Origin: Clostridium yunnanense
Lineage (GTDB): Bacteria; Bacillota; Clostridia; Clostridiales; Clostridiaceae
Direction of reading: 5' to 3'
DNA length: 64,000 nucleotides
Assembly (NCBI RefSeq): GCF_016595795.1
Contig: NZ_JAENHN010000027.1
Coordinates: 62,001 to 126,000 of the forward strand
Below the pieces are notes generated by a model that was not told where the DNA came from, ran no database searches, and saw only the letters and a program-made list of their open reading frames with translations. Below, in pieces: positions 7,669-15,790 of this stretch (positions are counted from its first letter, which is position 1; the number at the start of each line of letters is the position of its first letter). The position numbers and the translations under genes are program-made.

Positions 7669-8574
7669 ATGTATTATGAACAAGCTAGGAACTTTATTTA
7701 CAAGAATGCGAGGCCACTTGATATAGCAAGGTGGAAGTATCTGTTTGAAAACGGAAGTAAGGAAGATGTACTGATAGCATTAACTTCGTATCAAAATGAG
7801 GACGGTGGTTTTGGAAATGCACTTGAGCCAGATTGTTGGAATCCTAATTCAGCTCCAGTTCAAACCTGGGTTGCCACCAAGATAATTAAAGAAATAAATT
7901 TGGAGGATAAAAATCACCCTATTATACAAGCAATATTGAATTACTTAGCTTCGGGAAAGGATTTTGATGGACATACATGGTCAAATACAGTAGCTACTAA
8001 CAACGATTATCCACATGCACCTTGGTGGAATTTTCAAACTTCCAAGGAAACATCATATAATCCTACAGCATGCTTTATTGGGTTTATATTGAAGTTTGCA
8101 GATAAAAGCAGTAAAATCTTTGAACTGTCTTGTAGTCTTGCTAAAGAAGCATACAGTTATTTTAAAATACATTTTCCTATGGACTCTATGCACACTATTT
8201 CTTGCTTTGTTGAATTGTATGAGTATATAAAAGAAAGCTCAATGAATGACCTTTTGGATATAGAGGAATTTAAAACATTACTACAACAACAGATTAAGCA
8301 AGTTATAACATACGACACATCAAAGTGGACAGTTGATTACGTATGTAAACCGTCCTTATTCATAGACACTAAAACAAGTGATTTCTACATGCAGAATAAA
8401 GAAATATGCGATTATGAATGTGAGTTTATCATAAATACTCAAGAATCAGATGGCACATGGGCTATCACCTGGTCATGGCCAGAGTATCCTGAACAATGGA
8501 ACATTAGCAAAAATTGGTGGAAATCAGATTTGATTATAAGAAATGTTAGATATATTAAAGCAATACGTGGCTAA
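7669..8574 (+). CDS. Terpenoid-cyclase/prenyltransferase-toroid-like protein (paralog B)
   Basis: A 301-residue paralog of the protein at 198-1118. It begins MYYEQARNFIYKNARPLDIA and contains YQNEDGGFGNALEPD, NDYPHAPWW and a C-terminal WAITWSWPEYPEQW, the same motif order as paralog A. This is a common uncharacterised Firmicute family with a toroid-type DGGFG motif. ATG 7669 follows GGAGG at 7657-7661; an upstream TTG at 7663 is too close to that site. Directly behind its stop lies repeat copy 3 and then the deaminase tail fragment. Confidence 0.8.
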   Translation: MYYEQARNFIYKNARPLDIARWKYLFENGSKEDVLIALTSYQNEDGGFGNALEPDCWNPNSAPVQTWVATKIIKEINLEDKNHPIIQAILNYLASGKDFDGHTWSNTVATNNDYPHAPWWNFQTSKETSYNPTACFIGFILKFADKSSKIFELSCSLAKEAYSYFKIHFPMDSMHTISCFVELYEYIKESSMNDLLDIEEFKTLLQQQIKQVITYDTSKWTVDYVCKPSLFIDTKTSDFYMQNKEICDYECEFIINTQESDGTWAITWSWPEYPEQWNISKNWWKSDLIIRNVRYIKAIRG

Positions 8575-8598
8575 ATTCCAATTTTTAAATCACAATAG
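8572..8598 (+). repeat. Intercassette palindromic repeat, copy 3 (right arm lost)
   Basis: Overlaps the stop codon of paralog B. Reads AAATTCCAATTTTTAAATCA then CAATAG, nearly identical to the copy at 14353; the GTAATTTGT right arm is missing and the deaminase tail fragment follows. Confidence 0.65.
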
Positions 8599-8625
8599 GT
8601 ACAACAAAAGAGTTTATGGAGGAGC

Positions 8626-8667
8626 AATTTAATCAACCTACTTCCGGAGTATCCAACATATAAATAG
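8626..8667 (+). pseudogene. Orphan 3' end of a cytidine deaminase gene
   Basis: Reads NLINLLPEYPTYK and a stop, against KLIDLLPEYPRYK at the end of the intact deaminase (7212-7604). About 42 bases are conserved, including the bases after the stop. It has no upstream coding part and looks like a scar of a deleted second deaminase copy. Confidence 0.75.
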
Positions 8668-8750
8668 CTGTGAGGTAAAGGTGAACACATAATGTGGAGA
8701 TAATTAATAATTTGAATTGTTGATTTTTTACGTTTTAGGAAGTGGTATTA

Positions 8751-9299
8751 TTGTATACGTATAAATACAATCGCATCATCATTGTTGGTAATAATGGTAG
8801 TGGTAAAAGCTTTTTATCTAAAGAGTTGTCTGTTATTACAGGTTTGCCACTGGTTCATCTTGATGTTGAGTATTGGCGTCCTAATTGGGAAAACCCAACG
8901 AGAGAAGAATGGGTAAAGAAAGTAATGGAGCTTATATCAAAGGATAAATGGATAATAGATGGAAATCATACCAGCACAATGGAGATAAGATTTAAAGCGG
9001 CGGACTTAGTTATATTTCTTGATATAAATCGTTTTGTATGTTTGGCCCGCGTACTATTAAGAAACGGTAAAAAGCGTTCTGACACACCCGAATATCTCGA
9101 AGAAAAATTTGATAAGGCATTTTTGCATTTTTGTAAAGGTTTATGGAGTTTCTCTAAAACTCGTAAACATGTTATAACGGATTTACATAAAAAATATCCC
9201 AATAAGCCGTTTTTTGTTATTCATACAAGAAGAGAAATGAAAAAGTTATTAGATCAATGGAGTAATGAAAAAGATAAATATATAAATCAGGATTTATAA
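8751..9299 (+). CDS. P-loop kinase-like protein (adenylate kinase/FlaR type)
   Basis: A 182-residue P-loop NTPase. The Walker A motif GNNGSGKS sits near residue 14, followed by PLVHLDVEYWRPNWE, which is typical of the topology-modulation/FlaR group of small kinases, and a Walker-B-like ADLVIFLD. The phosphate acceptor is unknown. TTG 8751 is preferred to GTG 8742 because AGGAAGTGG at 8737-8745 overlaps the GTG and is well placed for the TTG. Another kinase of the same size and type is at 59741-60289. Confidence 0.75.
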   Translation: MYTYKYNRIIIVGNNGSGKSFLSKELSVITGLPLVHLDVEYWRPNWENPTREEWVKKVMELISKDKWIIDGNHTSTMEIRFKAADLVIFLDINRFVCLARVLLRNGKKRSDTPEYLEEKFDKAFLHFCKGLWSFSKTRKHVITDLHKKYPNKPFFVIHTRREMKKLLDQWSNEKDKYINQDL

Positions 9300-9365
9300 G
9301 AATAACATGAAGCTGACAAATAGTAGTTTTAAAAGCAGGTTTTACTGCTAAAGGAGAATATAGAA

Positions 9366-9884
9366 ATGAAAATTGAGACAAATGATTTGATTATTCGTAA
9401 TTTTGAGCTAAGTGATGAAAATGATTTATGTGAATATATGTTGCAACGAGTTAATTCTAAATTTGAGCGATATCCAGATTTCACTTGCCAAAAAGCGAAA
9501 AAAGAGGTTGAATTCAGAGCACAAAGTGATGAATTTTATGCAATTGAATTAAAAAAAGAACATAAGGTTATTGGAAATATTTATTTAGGAAAGAGGAATT
9601 TTAATACAAGAGAACTTGGATACGTATTGAATGAAAACTATCAGCATAAGGGCTATGGAAGTGATGCCAGTAAAGCAGCTATAGAATATATGTTTAATCG
9701 AGGCGTTCATCGAATTTATGCAGAATGTGCTCCTCAAAACACACCTTCATGGAAGTTAATGGAGAAGATTGGAATGATACGTGAAGCACATTTTAGAAAA
9801 AATGTTTCTTTCCATCAAGATGAGAATGGATGCCCTATATATTGGGACACCTATGTATATGCAATATTAAATCCATATAAGTAA
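9366..9884 (+). CDS. GNAT acetyltransferase, RimJ/RimL type
   Basis: A 172-residue acetyltransferase starting MKIETNDLIIRNFELSDE, with motif A in LGYVLNENYQHKGYGSDAS and motif B in CAPQNTPSWKLMEKIGM. These are standard features of RimJ/L-like enzymes acting on protein N-termini or small amines. ATG 9366 follows AAAGGAGAA. The spacer upstream carries a small hairpin AGCAGGTTTTACTGCT at 9334-9349. The next unit boundary, repeat copy 4, begins 15 bases after its stop. Confidence 0.85.
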   Translation: MKIETNDLIIRNFELSDENDLCEYMLQRVNSKFERYPDFTCQKAKKEVEFRAQSDEFYAIELKKEHKVIGNIYLGKRNFNTRELGYVLNENYQHKGYGSDASKAAIEYMFNRGVHRIYAECAPQNTPSWKLMEKIGMIREAHFRKNVSFHQDENGCPIYWDTYVYAILNPYK

Positions 9885-9898
9885 GTTTATTCTGACTG

Positions 9899-9941
9899 AC
9901 AAATTCCAATTTAAGGATTAATAATATAAATAGTAATTTGT
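9899..9941 (+). repeat. Intercassette palindromic repeat, copy 4 (best full-length copy)
   Basis: Reads ACAAATTCCAATTTAAGG, ATTAATAATA, then TAAATAGTAATTTGT. Outer arms ACAAATT/AATTTGT and inner arms AATTTA/TAAAT are inverted and separated by short unpaired bases, so each strand can fold into a two-box hairpin. Followed at once by GAAGGAG. Confidence 0.8.
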
Positions 9942-9965
9942 GAAGGAGAAGAATATGGATGTATT

Positions 9966-10511
9966 ATGAAAACATTAATATTTAATGGTTCTCCAAGGAA
10001 AGACGGAGATACTGTTAGTTTGATAAACGAACTGATTAATAAGTTAAATGGTGAATATAGAATAGTTAATACATATAATTGTAAAATAAAACCATGTACT
10101 GATTGTAGATTCTGTTGGAAAAATGAAGGTTGCTGTATTGATGACGAAATGCAGGAAATTTATAAGTATATACAGGAATGTGATAATATTTTAATTGCAT
10201 CTCCTATCTATTTTTCTGAATTAACAGGATCATTGTTGAGTGTTGGAAGCAGGCTTCAAACTTATTTTTGTGGAAAATTCTTTCGTAAAGAGATTCCAAT
10301 CAAAAAGTCTAAAAGAAGTGCTGTTATTGTTGTTGGTGGTGGCGATGGAAGCGTAAATAGACCATATGAAACAGCATGCACTTTACTTTATCATATGAAT
10401 TCACATGATGTATTCCCACTTGTGTATAGTCATAATACAAATAGCAATCCAGCAATTACAGATATCAATGCTATAAGAGGCATAAATGGTATTGCAAAGT
10501 TTTTTAATTAG
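9966..10511 (+). CDS. NADPH-dependent FMN reductase / flavodoxin-fold protein
   Basis: A 181-residue flavoprotein-like protein: MKTLIFNGSPRKDGDT is the FMN phosphate-binding loop of the NADPH-dependent FMN reductase family, CTDCRFCWKNEGCC is the cysteine stretch seen in iron-sulfur-flavoprotein relatives, and ASPIYFSELTG matches the flavin-binding S-P-I-Y. The AGGAG site at 9943-9947 is spaced for an upstream ATG at 9955, which opens a four-codon frame ending in TGA that overlaps this start (ATGA arrangement at 9966-9969). Translation may therefore depend on reinitiation. Confidence 0.8.
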   Translation: MKTLIFNGSPRKDGDTVSLINELINKLNGEYRIVNTYNCKIKPCTDCRFCWKNEGCCIDDEMQEIYKYIQECDNILIASPIYFSELTGSLLSVGSRLQTYFCGKFFRKEIPIKKSKRSAVIVVGGGDGSVNRPYETACTLLYHMNSHDVFPLVYSHNTNSNPAITDINAIRGINGIAKFFN

Positions 10512-10690
10512 ATAAGAGAATAATTTTTCATAGAAAAATAAGTACTGTACTATTTTTATTGGAAGCAATTCTAAATTCTTTTTACAGGATGAATAGATTT
10601 TAGAAAGTATCAAAAATTCTAAAAAAGAGATAAAAATACTTCCTGTAAGTAATGAAGTATTTAATTAACTTCATAAAAGGAGTGTTATAT

Positions 10691-11407
10691 TTGGATTCTA
10701 TAGAAATTATAAAAGATAAACTAAAGAGGAAAGCAACCTTAATGCAAATTGGAGGATTTAGACCAGATAATAACTTATTAACTTCATGGTTTGGGAGGGT
10801 TAATTTTTGCTTGCCAGGTGAAGATTGGCCTATTTGTAATGGAATACCTATGCATGCATTGTGTCAGATAAATTTGACACAGCTTCCATATGTACCAGAA
10901 TCACTTAATGACTTAGAGTTTTTAGTTGTTTTCATTAGTCCAGATGAGTATCCAAACAATGATACTAACGGTGTTAATTGGTGCCTTAGAGCGTATAAAA
11001 GAATTGAAGAGTTGGTTCCACTTAAACAGATAGTTACAGGTTCAACTATAAGAGAATTCCAAATGCGAGGAATTCTAATTGATGAAGATTATCCTTGTTG
11101 GGAGGATTTTTCCGATGCTACACTTCAAGACAATCCATTAGAATTGACTGACGAACTTGAGGAATATTATTGGGATAACTTAGAAAATGTATCAGGTTTT
11201 AAGATCGGAGGTTGGCCTACCTTAATTCAGTCTGAAATTTACTGGGCACCATACAATCAACATCCAGCAAAACCGGAGTATATTTTCCAAATCGATTCTA
11301 CTGAGAAAGGAAATTGGATGTGGGGTGACAATGGAGTTGGGTATTTTGGCAGGGGAACCAAAGAAGGTCATGAGGATGAATGGACTATTGAGTGGCAATG
11401 TTATTAA
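10691..11407 (+). CDS. DUF1963 (YwqG-like) protein
   Basis: A 238-residue protein of the DUF1963/YwqG family: an early TSWFGRVNFCLPGEDWP, MHALCQINLTQLP, a middle IGGWPTLIQSE and a late FQIDSTEKGNWMWGDNGVGYFG. In the family this is a soluble beta-rich domain without known biochemical activity, often near toxin-immunity genes. TTG 10691 is chosen over ATG 10652 because AAAAGGAG lies about 8 bases before it and no ribosome site precedes 10652. The 180-base spacer upstream shows no repeat. Confidence 0.75.
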   Translation: MDSIEIIKDKLKRKATLMQIGGFRPDNNLLTSWFGRVNFCLPGEDWPICNGIPMHALCQINLTQLPYVPESLNDLEFLVVFISPDEYPNNDTNGVNWCLRAYKRIEELVPLKQIVTGSTIREFQMRGILIDEDYPCWEDFSDATLQDNPLELTDELEEYYWDNLENVSGFKIGGWPTLIQSEIYWAPYNQHPAKPEYIFQIDSTEKGNWMWGDNGVGYFGRGTKEGHEDEWTIEWQCY

Positions 11408-11521
11408 TTCCACCGAATTAAGTTCAAAGGTACAACTTACAACAAACCCTTTCCAATAATTAAATTTGGAATGAACATAATTAATCATAGTGAAAAACAT
11501 TGAGAAAAAGAGGTATACCGT

Positions 11522-13219
11522 ATGAAAAACATATTCATATCAGTAATTATATTTGGTTTAATAATTATATTGATACTGGCATTAGTTAAGTATTTAAAAA
11601 ATAAATACAATCCTAAACCATTAACGCTAACTATTTTAATAGTATCAATAGTATCAATTTTAGGTGGTTTAATAACATTAGGCTTGTGGAGTTCAGGTCT
11701 AAGATTGACACCTCTTCAGGCTTCAAAAGCTAACAGCTTTATAGAGGTGGATAGCAAATTTTTAAAAGAAATAAAGGTAGATGATAATTTCCTTCACATC
11801 TATTATAATCCTAAGGAAAAGTTATACAGAACTACGTTAACTAACCCTGTTGGATTTCTTTACAAAAGCACTTCTTCAACATCTTACTATCCACATGAAG
11901 ACGACAAAGTATCAACCTTAGGAGGCAGTAATATTACAACAAAAGAAGGCAATAAATCTGTGTTATGCATAGTTACAAAAGATCCAGAAGTAACAGAATT
12001 CGCGGTACTTGATTCAGAGGGGAATTATATAAGCAGACAACCAGCTAAATCAGGAGAGCCTGTCACGATTCAGTATAAGCATCAGAATAGCGACAATGCA
12101 TCAAACTATAGAATTTTAGCTTTAAATAAAGATCTAGATGTTGATTACTATTATGGTAATCAAACAAATTCTAATCAAAGCAGCACTAGTGATTATAAAT
12201 GGAGTGTAATGAAAAACGAGAAATTAGACAGTAAATTTGCAGCAAAAATTAAATCAGGTAATTTAGTTACTAACTATAAAATTGATACAGTTCTTAAGGA
12301 TATAGATAACTTAGGACTTAATACATTAAATATTCCTGTTGTTATAGCTATAAATGACCTTTCATCTAGTGATATGTCAATTGATAAAAACAGCGAAGAA
12401 CAAGCCATAAATCTTATTAAGAAATTACAAGGCAAAAACATAAATATAATACTTGAGCCTTATCCATGGATAGCTAATGGTAGTAAAGTTGAGACAGAAT
12501 GGAATCCTAAGGATATCAATGCTTTCTTTAACAATTGGAAAACAAAAGTATTAAAGCCTTTAATTGATGATATTGCAGTTCCTTATCATGTTGAGGCCTT
12601 TAACATAGGTACGAGCTTCAACAAAATTGAAGATTATGAAGACCAATTCTGTGAAATGATAGATTTTGTAAAGGGGCAGTACAAAGGTCTAGTTGCTTAT
12701 AGAACAAGCTGGTGGGTAACAACTAATTGGAATGATCCTGCAACTAAAAAGATTGAAGAAAACTTAAAATCAGCATATAACAAAAAACTGAATAATAAAT
12801 TATTTTCAAAGCTAGATTTCATATCTATCGCATCTTACTTTGAACTTACTGAAAAGGATACAAATACCGTGGACAACCTTGTCGGAGCTCTCCAAAGTAC
12901 TCAAAGATATAATAGGAAGCAAAATGTTAAGCAAGAAATTAAAAACTTCAATACTAAGTGGAATAAACCAATCTTCTTTGGCGAATTGGGCTTTCCACCA
13001 AAAGATAAAGCTTCCATTGAGCCATGGAATCCATATCAAACCTACAAATGGAATGATAAAGAACAAGCTAATTGTTTTGAAGCCTACAAAACTGTATTTG
13101 AAAACGAACCATGGAATTTAGGCTTTTCAATTTTTGCAATCGGAAGTAAGGAATCTGACAACAACTACTATCCAAGTGATGATACTATGGAGGTCATAAA
13201 AGGATGGTATTCAAAATAG
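11522..13219 (+). CDS. Membrane-anchored TIM-barrel glycosidase-like protein
   Basis: A 565-residue protein. Two hydrophobic segments (about residues 3-23 and 35-57) anchor it, followed by an extracellular region. From about residue 240 it reads like a GH113/GH5-type TIM barrel: LGLNTLNIPVVIAI, NIILEPYPW, VEAFNIGTSFNK, and PIFFGELGFPP near the end, where the Glu fits the nucleophile on strand 7. The usual acid/base Glu on strand 4 would be at IGTS, where Ser stands instead, so the enzyme may be inactive or use another residue. It starts at ATG 11522 and is followed by a membrane protein gene 20 bases later. Confidence 0.6.
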   Translation: MKNIFISVIIFGLIIILILALVKYLKNKYNPKPLTLTILIVSIVSILGGLITLGLWSSGLRLTPLQASKANSFIEVDSKFLKEIKVDDNFLHIYYNPKEKLYRTTLTNPVGFLYKSTSSTSYYPHEDDKVSTLGGSNITTKEGNKSVLCIVTKDPEVTEFAVLDSEGNYISRQPAKSGEPVTIQYKHQNSDNASNYRILALNKDLDVDYYYGNQTNSNQSSTSDYKWSVMKNEKLDSKFAAKIKSGNLVTNYKIDTVLKDIDNLGLNTLNIPVVIAINDLSSSDMSIDKNSEEQAINLIKKLQGKNINIILEPYPWIANGSKVETEWNPKDINAFFNNWKTKVLKPLIDDIAVPYHVEAFNIGTSFNKIEDYEDQFCEMIDFVKGQYKGLVAYRTSWWVTTNWNDPATKKIEENLKSAYNKKLNNKLFSKLDFISIASYFELTEKDTNTVDNLVGALQSTQRYNRKQNVKQEIKNFNTKWNKPIFFGELGFPPKDKASIEPWNPYQTYKWNDKEQANCFEAYKTVFENEPWNLGFSIFAIGSKESDNNYYPSDDTMEVIKGWYSK

Positions 13220-13239
13220 GAAATTTTAGAGGTGTAAGG

Positions 13240-13833
13240 ATGGAGAAAAAGATCCCGCAGATAGGAATTGTAACTTGTATTTTATATTTTATAGCAGTAA
13301 CGTTGTTTATTATTACCCAAACAGGACTAGCACTGACCATATGGGAGACGTTAACCATTATTGGTGCCCCAGTTATTTTGTTTGTTCTTATTGAACTTTC
13401 AAATATTATGAATATTAAAACTACCTATAGAAATGCAATGATTGTATTTATGTCTGGTACTTGTTCGCTAACAGGACTTGCACATATAGTTAACATAACA
13501 GTAACAAGAAAGTTGATAGCAGATGGTATAAATGTACCAAATTATTTTAGAATAGGGTACTGGCCTTCTGTGGAAATGGCAGTAGATTATCTAGCATGGG
13601 GTTTTTTTATGGGGTTAGCATTTTTATCAGTTGGCCTAGCAATCAATGGTGACAATAAGCAGAATTCAATGATGAAAAGAATAGTACTCATATGTGGTAT
13701 TCTTTGCTTAACTGGTTTTTTCGGCACAATATTTATAAATGAGAATCTATGGTATTTTGCCCCGCTAGGTTATGGTTTTGGAATGATCTTAATTTGTATT
13801 AAGATGATGAAAAGAAAAAATGAGACTGATTAA
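13240..13833 (+). CDS. Integral membrane protein of unknown function
   Basis: A 197-residue protein with six predicted hydrophobic helices starting at IGIVTCILYFIAVTLFII and ending with FGMILICIKMMKRK. No family was recognised with confidence. ATG 13240 with GAGGTG upstream is chosen; an in-frame ATG at 13204 lies inside the previous gene without a ribosome site. The 20-base gap to the glycosidase-like gene suggests cotranscription. Confidence 0.65.
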   Translation: MEKKIPQIGIVTCILYFIAVTLFIITQTGLALTIWETLTIIGAPVILFVLIELSNIMNIKTTYRNAMIVFMSGTCSLTGLAHIVNITVTRKLIADGINVPNYFRIGYWPSVEMAVDYLAWGFFMGLAFLSVGLAINGDNKQNSMMKRIVLICGILCLTGFFGTIFINENLWYFAPLGYGFGMILICIKMMKRKNETD

Positions 13834-13873
13834 TTTACGAAAATCATCAAGGTTATGAGCATATGTATAACAA

Positions 13874-13910
13874 TAAATTCAAGTTAGAGTAATATAAATT
13901 GTAATTTGTA
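13874..13910 (+). repeat. Intercassette palindromic repeat, copy 5
   Basis: Reads ATAAATTCAAGTTAGAG, TAATATAAAT, TGTAATTTGT. Slightly shorter than the consensus between the left arm and the centre. Confidence 0.65.
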
Positions 13911-13922
13911 GAGATGGTAGAA

Positions 13923-13991
13923 ATGAATAATGTTATACAAGTGTTATCAAAAAACAAGGATTATAGATTAGATTTGGAAAAGAGGTGTTAA
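13923..13991 (+). CDS. Very short ORF (22 aa), doubtful
   Basis: ATG 13923 to TAA 13991 encodes a 22-residue peptide beginning MNNVIQVLSKNKDYR. It lies between repeat copy 5 and the next gene, whose ATG is one base after the stop. It may be a leader for coupling, or the remnant of a larger cassette gene. Confidence 0.3.
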   Translation: MNNVIQVLSKNKDYRLDLEKRC

Positions 13992-13992
13992 T

Positions 13993-14322
13993 ATGAATGA
14001 TATTAAAGTAATTGCAATGTGTGGGAGTATGAGATTTTCAAGAGAAATGATGAAAATTTCAGAGGAATTAGAATTGAAAGATGGATATGCAGTAATTCAA
14101 TGTGTCTATAATGTGGATGGAGAAAAATATGAAGATCTTGATACTGAATTATTAGGTAAAATCCATCGCAGAAAAATAGATATAAGTGATGCTATTTATG
14201 TAGTCAATGTTAATGGTTACATTGGAAATAGTACAAGAAATGAAATCGAATACGCAAGGGCATTAGGTAAAGAAATATTATCGCTTGAACCATTAGAATT
14301 GGAACAAGTAAAAATACCTTAA
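13993..14322 (+). CDS. Nucleoside 2-deoxyribosyltransferase-like protein
   Basis: A 109-residue protein with the small nucleoside-2-deoxyribosyltransferase-like pattern CGSMRFSREMM at the start, HRRKIDISDAIYVVNVNGYI in the middle, and STRNEIEYARALGKEI, where the Glu fits the family's active-site position. Enzymes of the family exchange or cleave the N-glycosidic bond of deoxynucleosides; short versions are also found near phage and nucleotide-sanitising genes. ATG 13993 follows AGAGGTGTTAAT. Translation may be coupled to the 22-codon frame ending two bases upstream. Confidence 0.75.
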   Translation: MNDIKVIAMCGSMRFSREMMKISEELELKDGYAVIQCVYNVDGEKYEDLDTELLGKIHRRKIDISDAIYVVNVNGYIGNSTRNEIEYARALGKEILSLEPLELEQVKIP

Positions 14323-14352
14323 TGGGTTTGATGGGATAATTCCGTTAAAAAA

Positions 14353-14388
14353 TACAAATTCCAATTTTTAAATCAGAATAGTAAAATG
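14353..14388 (+). repeat. Intercassette palindromic repeat, copy 6 (right arm decayed)
   Basis: TACAAATTCCAATTTTTAAA then TCAGAATAGTAAAATG. Shares its special centre (TTTTTAAATCA) with copy 3 at 8572, so these two form a subtype. Confidence 0.65.
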
Positions 14389-14462
14389 CGAGAAATAATA
14401 GAATGTTTTGGCTTGTTAAGAAAGTATAATAACACATTACTTAAAGAGTGGACTTAATAAGT

Positions 14463-14505
14463 AAGTTTCTATTTAAGCTTTATTAGTATAAATGATAAAT
14501 TTGAA
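14463..14505 (+). repeat. Intercassette palindromic repeat, copy 7
   Basis: AAGTTTCTATTTAAGC, TTTATTAGTA, TAAATGATAAATTTG, followed by AAAGG. Only about 75 bases after copy 6, so the gene that once lay between the two copies may have been lost. Confidence 0.6.
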
Positions 14506-14527
14506 AGGTTTATACAGGGTGACAAAA

Positions 14528-14779
14528 TTGGATGATCGCATTGAACTAATCTTAAACTTAGATAAGCTACATACAACAGATTTAGGCATTGTTAGAATTA
14601 AGAAAAATCTTTCTTTAGATGTAGATGATGTTGTTAGATGGTGTAAAAATAAAATTGAAAATCCAGATGCTTTGATAATGAGAAGGGGCAAAAACTGGTA
14701 TGTAGATATAGATGATTATGAAATAACTGTAAATGCTTATAGTTATACAATTATCACGGCGCATAAGATAAAGACGTAA
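14528..14779 (+). CDS. DUF3781 family protein
   Basis: An 83-residue protein fitting DUF3781: LDKLHTTDLGIVRIKKNLSL, then VVRWCKNKIENP and a GKNWYVDIDDYEITVNAYSY ending. Function is unknown; members are small orphan cytosolic proteins in Firmicutes. TTG 14528 with AGGGTG upstream is chosen over ATG 14492, which lies inside the repeat. The bases around the start (GGTG.CAAA..., then GGAT.ATCGCATTGAA) are strikingly like those at 14957-14988 in the HD gene. Confidence 0.7.
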   Translation: MDDRIELILNLDKLHTTDLGIVRIKKNLSLDVDDVVRWCKNKIENPDALIMRRGKNWYVDIDDYEITVNAYSYTIITAHKIKT

Positions 14780-14801
14780 ATTATATATAAACTCAAAAAT
14801 A

Positions 14802-14845
14802 GATAAATTTAGATTTAAGATTGAGTAATGTAAATATTAGTTTGT
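14802..14845 (+). repeat. Intercassette palindromic repeat, copy 8
   Basis: ATAAATTTAGATTTAAGATT, GAGTAATG, TAAATATTAGTTTGT, then CAGTGAT. The bases CAGTGAT after the right arm also follow the compact copy at 17535. Confidence 0.7.
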
Positions 14846-14912
14846 CAGTGATTTGAGTGGTTCGTTTAACAAATGCGAACTGAAGATTATTATATAATGG
14901 GTGGTGTAAGAT

Positions 14913-15446
14913 ATGGAGAACCATATTGAAAAAATTCAAAAGTATTTACATAATGGAGGTGCCAAAGATATGGATAATCGCATTGAAATACTTCGAAAAT
15001 ATATTGATGGAATTCTAATAAATATGAAAGACAGTGAAGAAAGAAGATGTGGTTACCTCCATTTATATGGAGTTTCTCAGGCATGCGCAATGATTGCTTT
15101 GAAAAGAAATCAAGATGTTGAGTTGGCAACTATGGCTGGTATGTTACATGATTTACATTCATATAAGGCAATGAATACTGAAAATCATGCTGAGAAGGGA
15201 GCAGTTTTGGCACGTCAAATTCTTGAGGAGTTGTCATTGACAACTGAAAATGAAACTGATTTGATATGTTCGGCTATTCGTAACCACAGTTCAAAGGCTA
15301 CTACTCATTCTGCATTTGATGAAGTATTAAAAGATGCAGATGTTTTGCAACATTGTTTATATAATCCTCTTTTTCCTGTAATGGAACATGAAGGATATAG
15401 GTTTCAGAATTTGCTAAATGAATTTGGTATTTTGAGAACGTTATAA
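14913..15446 (+). CDS. HD-domain phosphohydrolase
   Basis: A 177-residue HD-superfamily protein. HLYGVSQACAMIALKRN supplies the first His, and ELATMAGMLHDLHSY is the central HD motif; RNHSSKATTHSAFDEVLKDAD holds the later His and Asp. These bind metal for phosphate ester cleavage; the substrate is unknown. Two starts are possible: ATG 14913 after GGTGGTG, and ATG 14970 after GGAGGTG. The second is supported by the near-identity of its surroundings with the start of the DUF3781 gene, so the first 19 residues may not be translated. Confidence 0.75.
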   Translation: MENHIEKIQKYLHNGGAKDMDNRIEILRKYIDGILINMKDSEERRCGYLHLYGVSQACAMIALKRNQDVELATMAGMLHDLHSYKAMNTENHAEKGAVLARQILEELSLTTENETDLICSAIRNHSSKATTHSAFDEVLKDADVLQHCLYNPLFPVMEHEGYRFQNLLNEFGILRTL

Positions 15447-15462
15447 GCATAATGTGGAGTTT

Positions 15463-15478
15463 AACAAATTCCAATTTG
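15463..15478 (+). repeat. Compact spacer palindrome, copy 9
   Basis: ACAAATTCCAATTTGT: a perfect palindrome with a CC centre, equal to the two ends of the long repeat joined with the interior deleted. Confidence 0.7.
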
Positions 15479-15503
15479 TTTAATGCAGAGAGGATGAAGC
15501 ATA

Positions 15504-15782
15504 ATGATGCAAACATTAGATTTCTTAGCAACTGTTTGGAAGTCAAATAGCATAAGAGAAGAATTATTAAATAACCTTCAATGTGAGAAAAAGGAATTTT
15601 TTGATATTGGAATACATCGCTTAAAGTTTGATTTTAAGCACCAGATCATATATATAACCTGTAATGATATTGATTACATTTTTATGGCTAAAATGATTCC
15701 TTTGAAAATGTCATTTGAAACACTGATAAATTTAATTAATAAGGATTTTGATAATAAGAATAATAAGTGGGATGTATTGTAA
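15504..15782 (+). CDS. Hypothetical protein (92 aa)
   Basis: A 92-residue protein beginning MMQTLDFLATVWKSNSIREE, with a predicted alternating helix-strand pattern and no recognised motif or membrane segment. Double ATG at 15504/15507 after GAGAGG. It sits as a single unit between compact repeats at 15463 and 15791, like the other cassette genes, which is the main support that it is a real gene. Confidence 0.5.
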   Translation: MMQTLDFLATVWKSNSIREELLNNLQCEKKEFFDIGIHRLKFDFKHQIIYITCNDIDYIFMAKMIPLKMSFETLINLINKDFDNKNNKWDVL

Positions 15783-15790
15783 GTAAAAGA

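Noticed and set aside
9899-9941. Spacer repeat as an intrinsic terminator
   Set aside because: The stem is almost purely A/T, is interrupted, and is not followed by a T-run; it runs into a ribosome site instead.
12840-13121. Overlapping + frame inside the glycosidase-like gene
   Set aside because: Contained in another frame of a gene with recognisable domain sequence.
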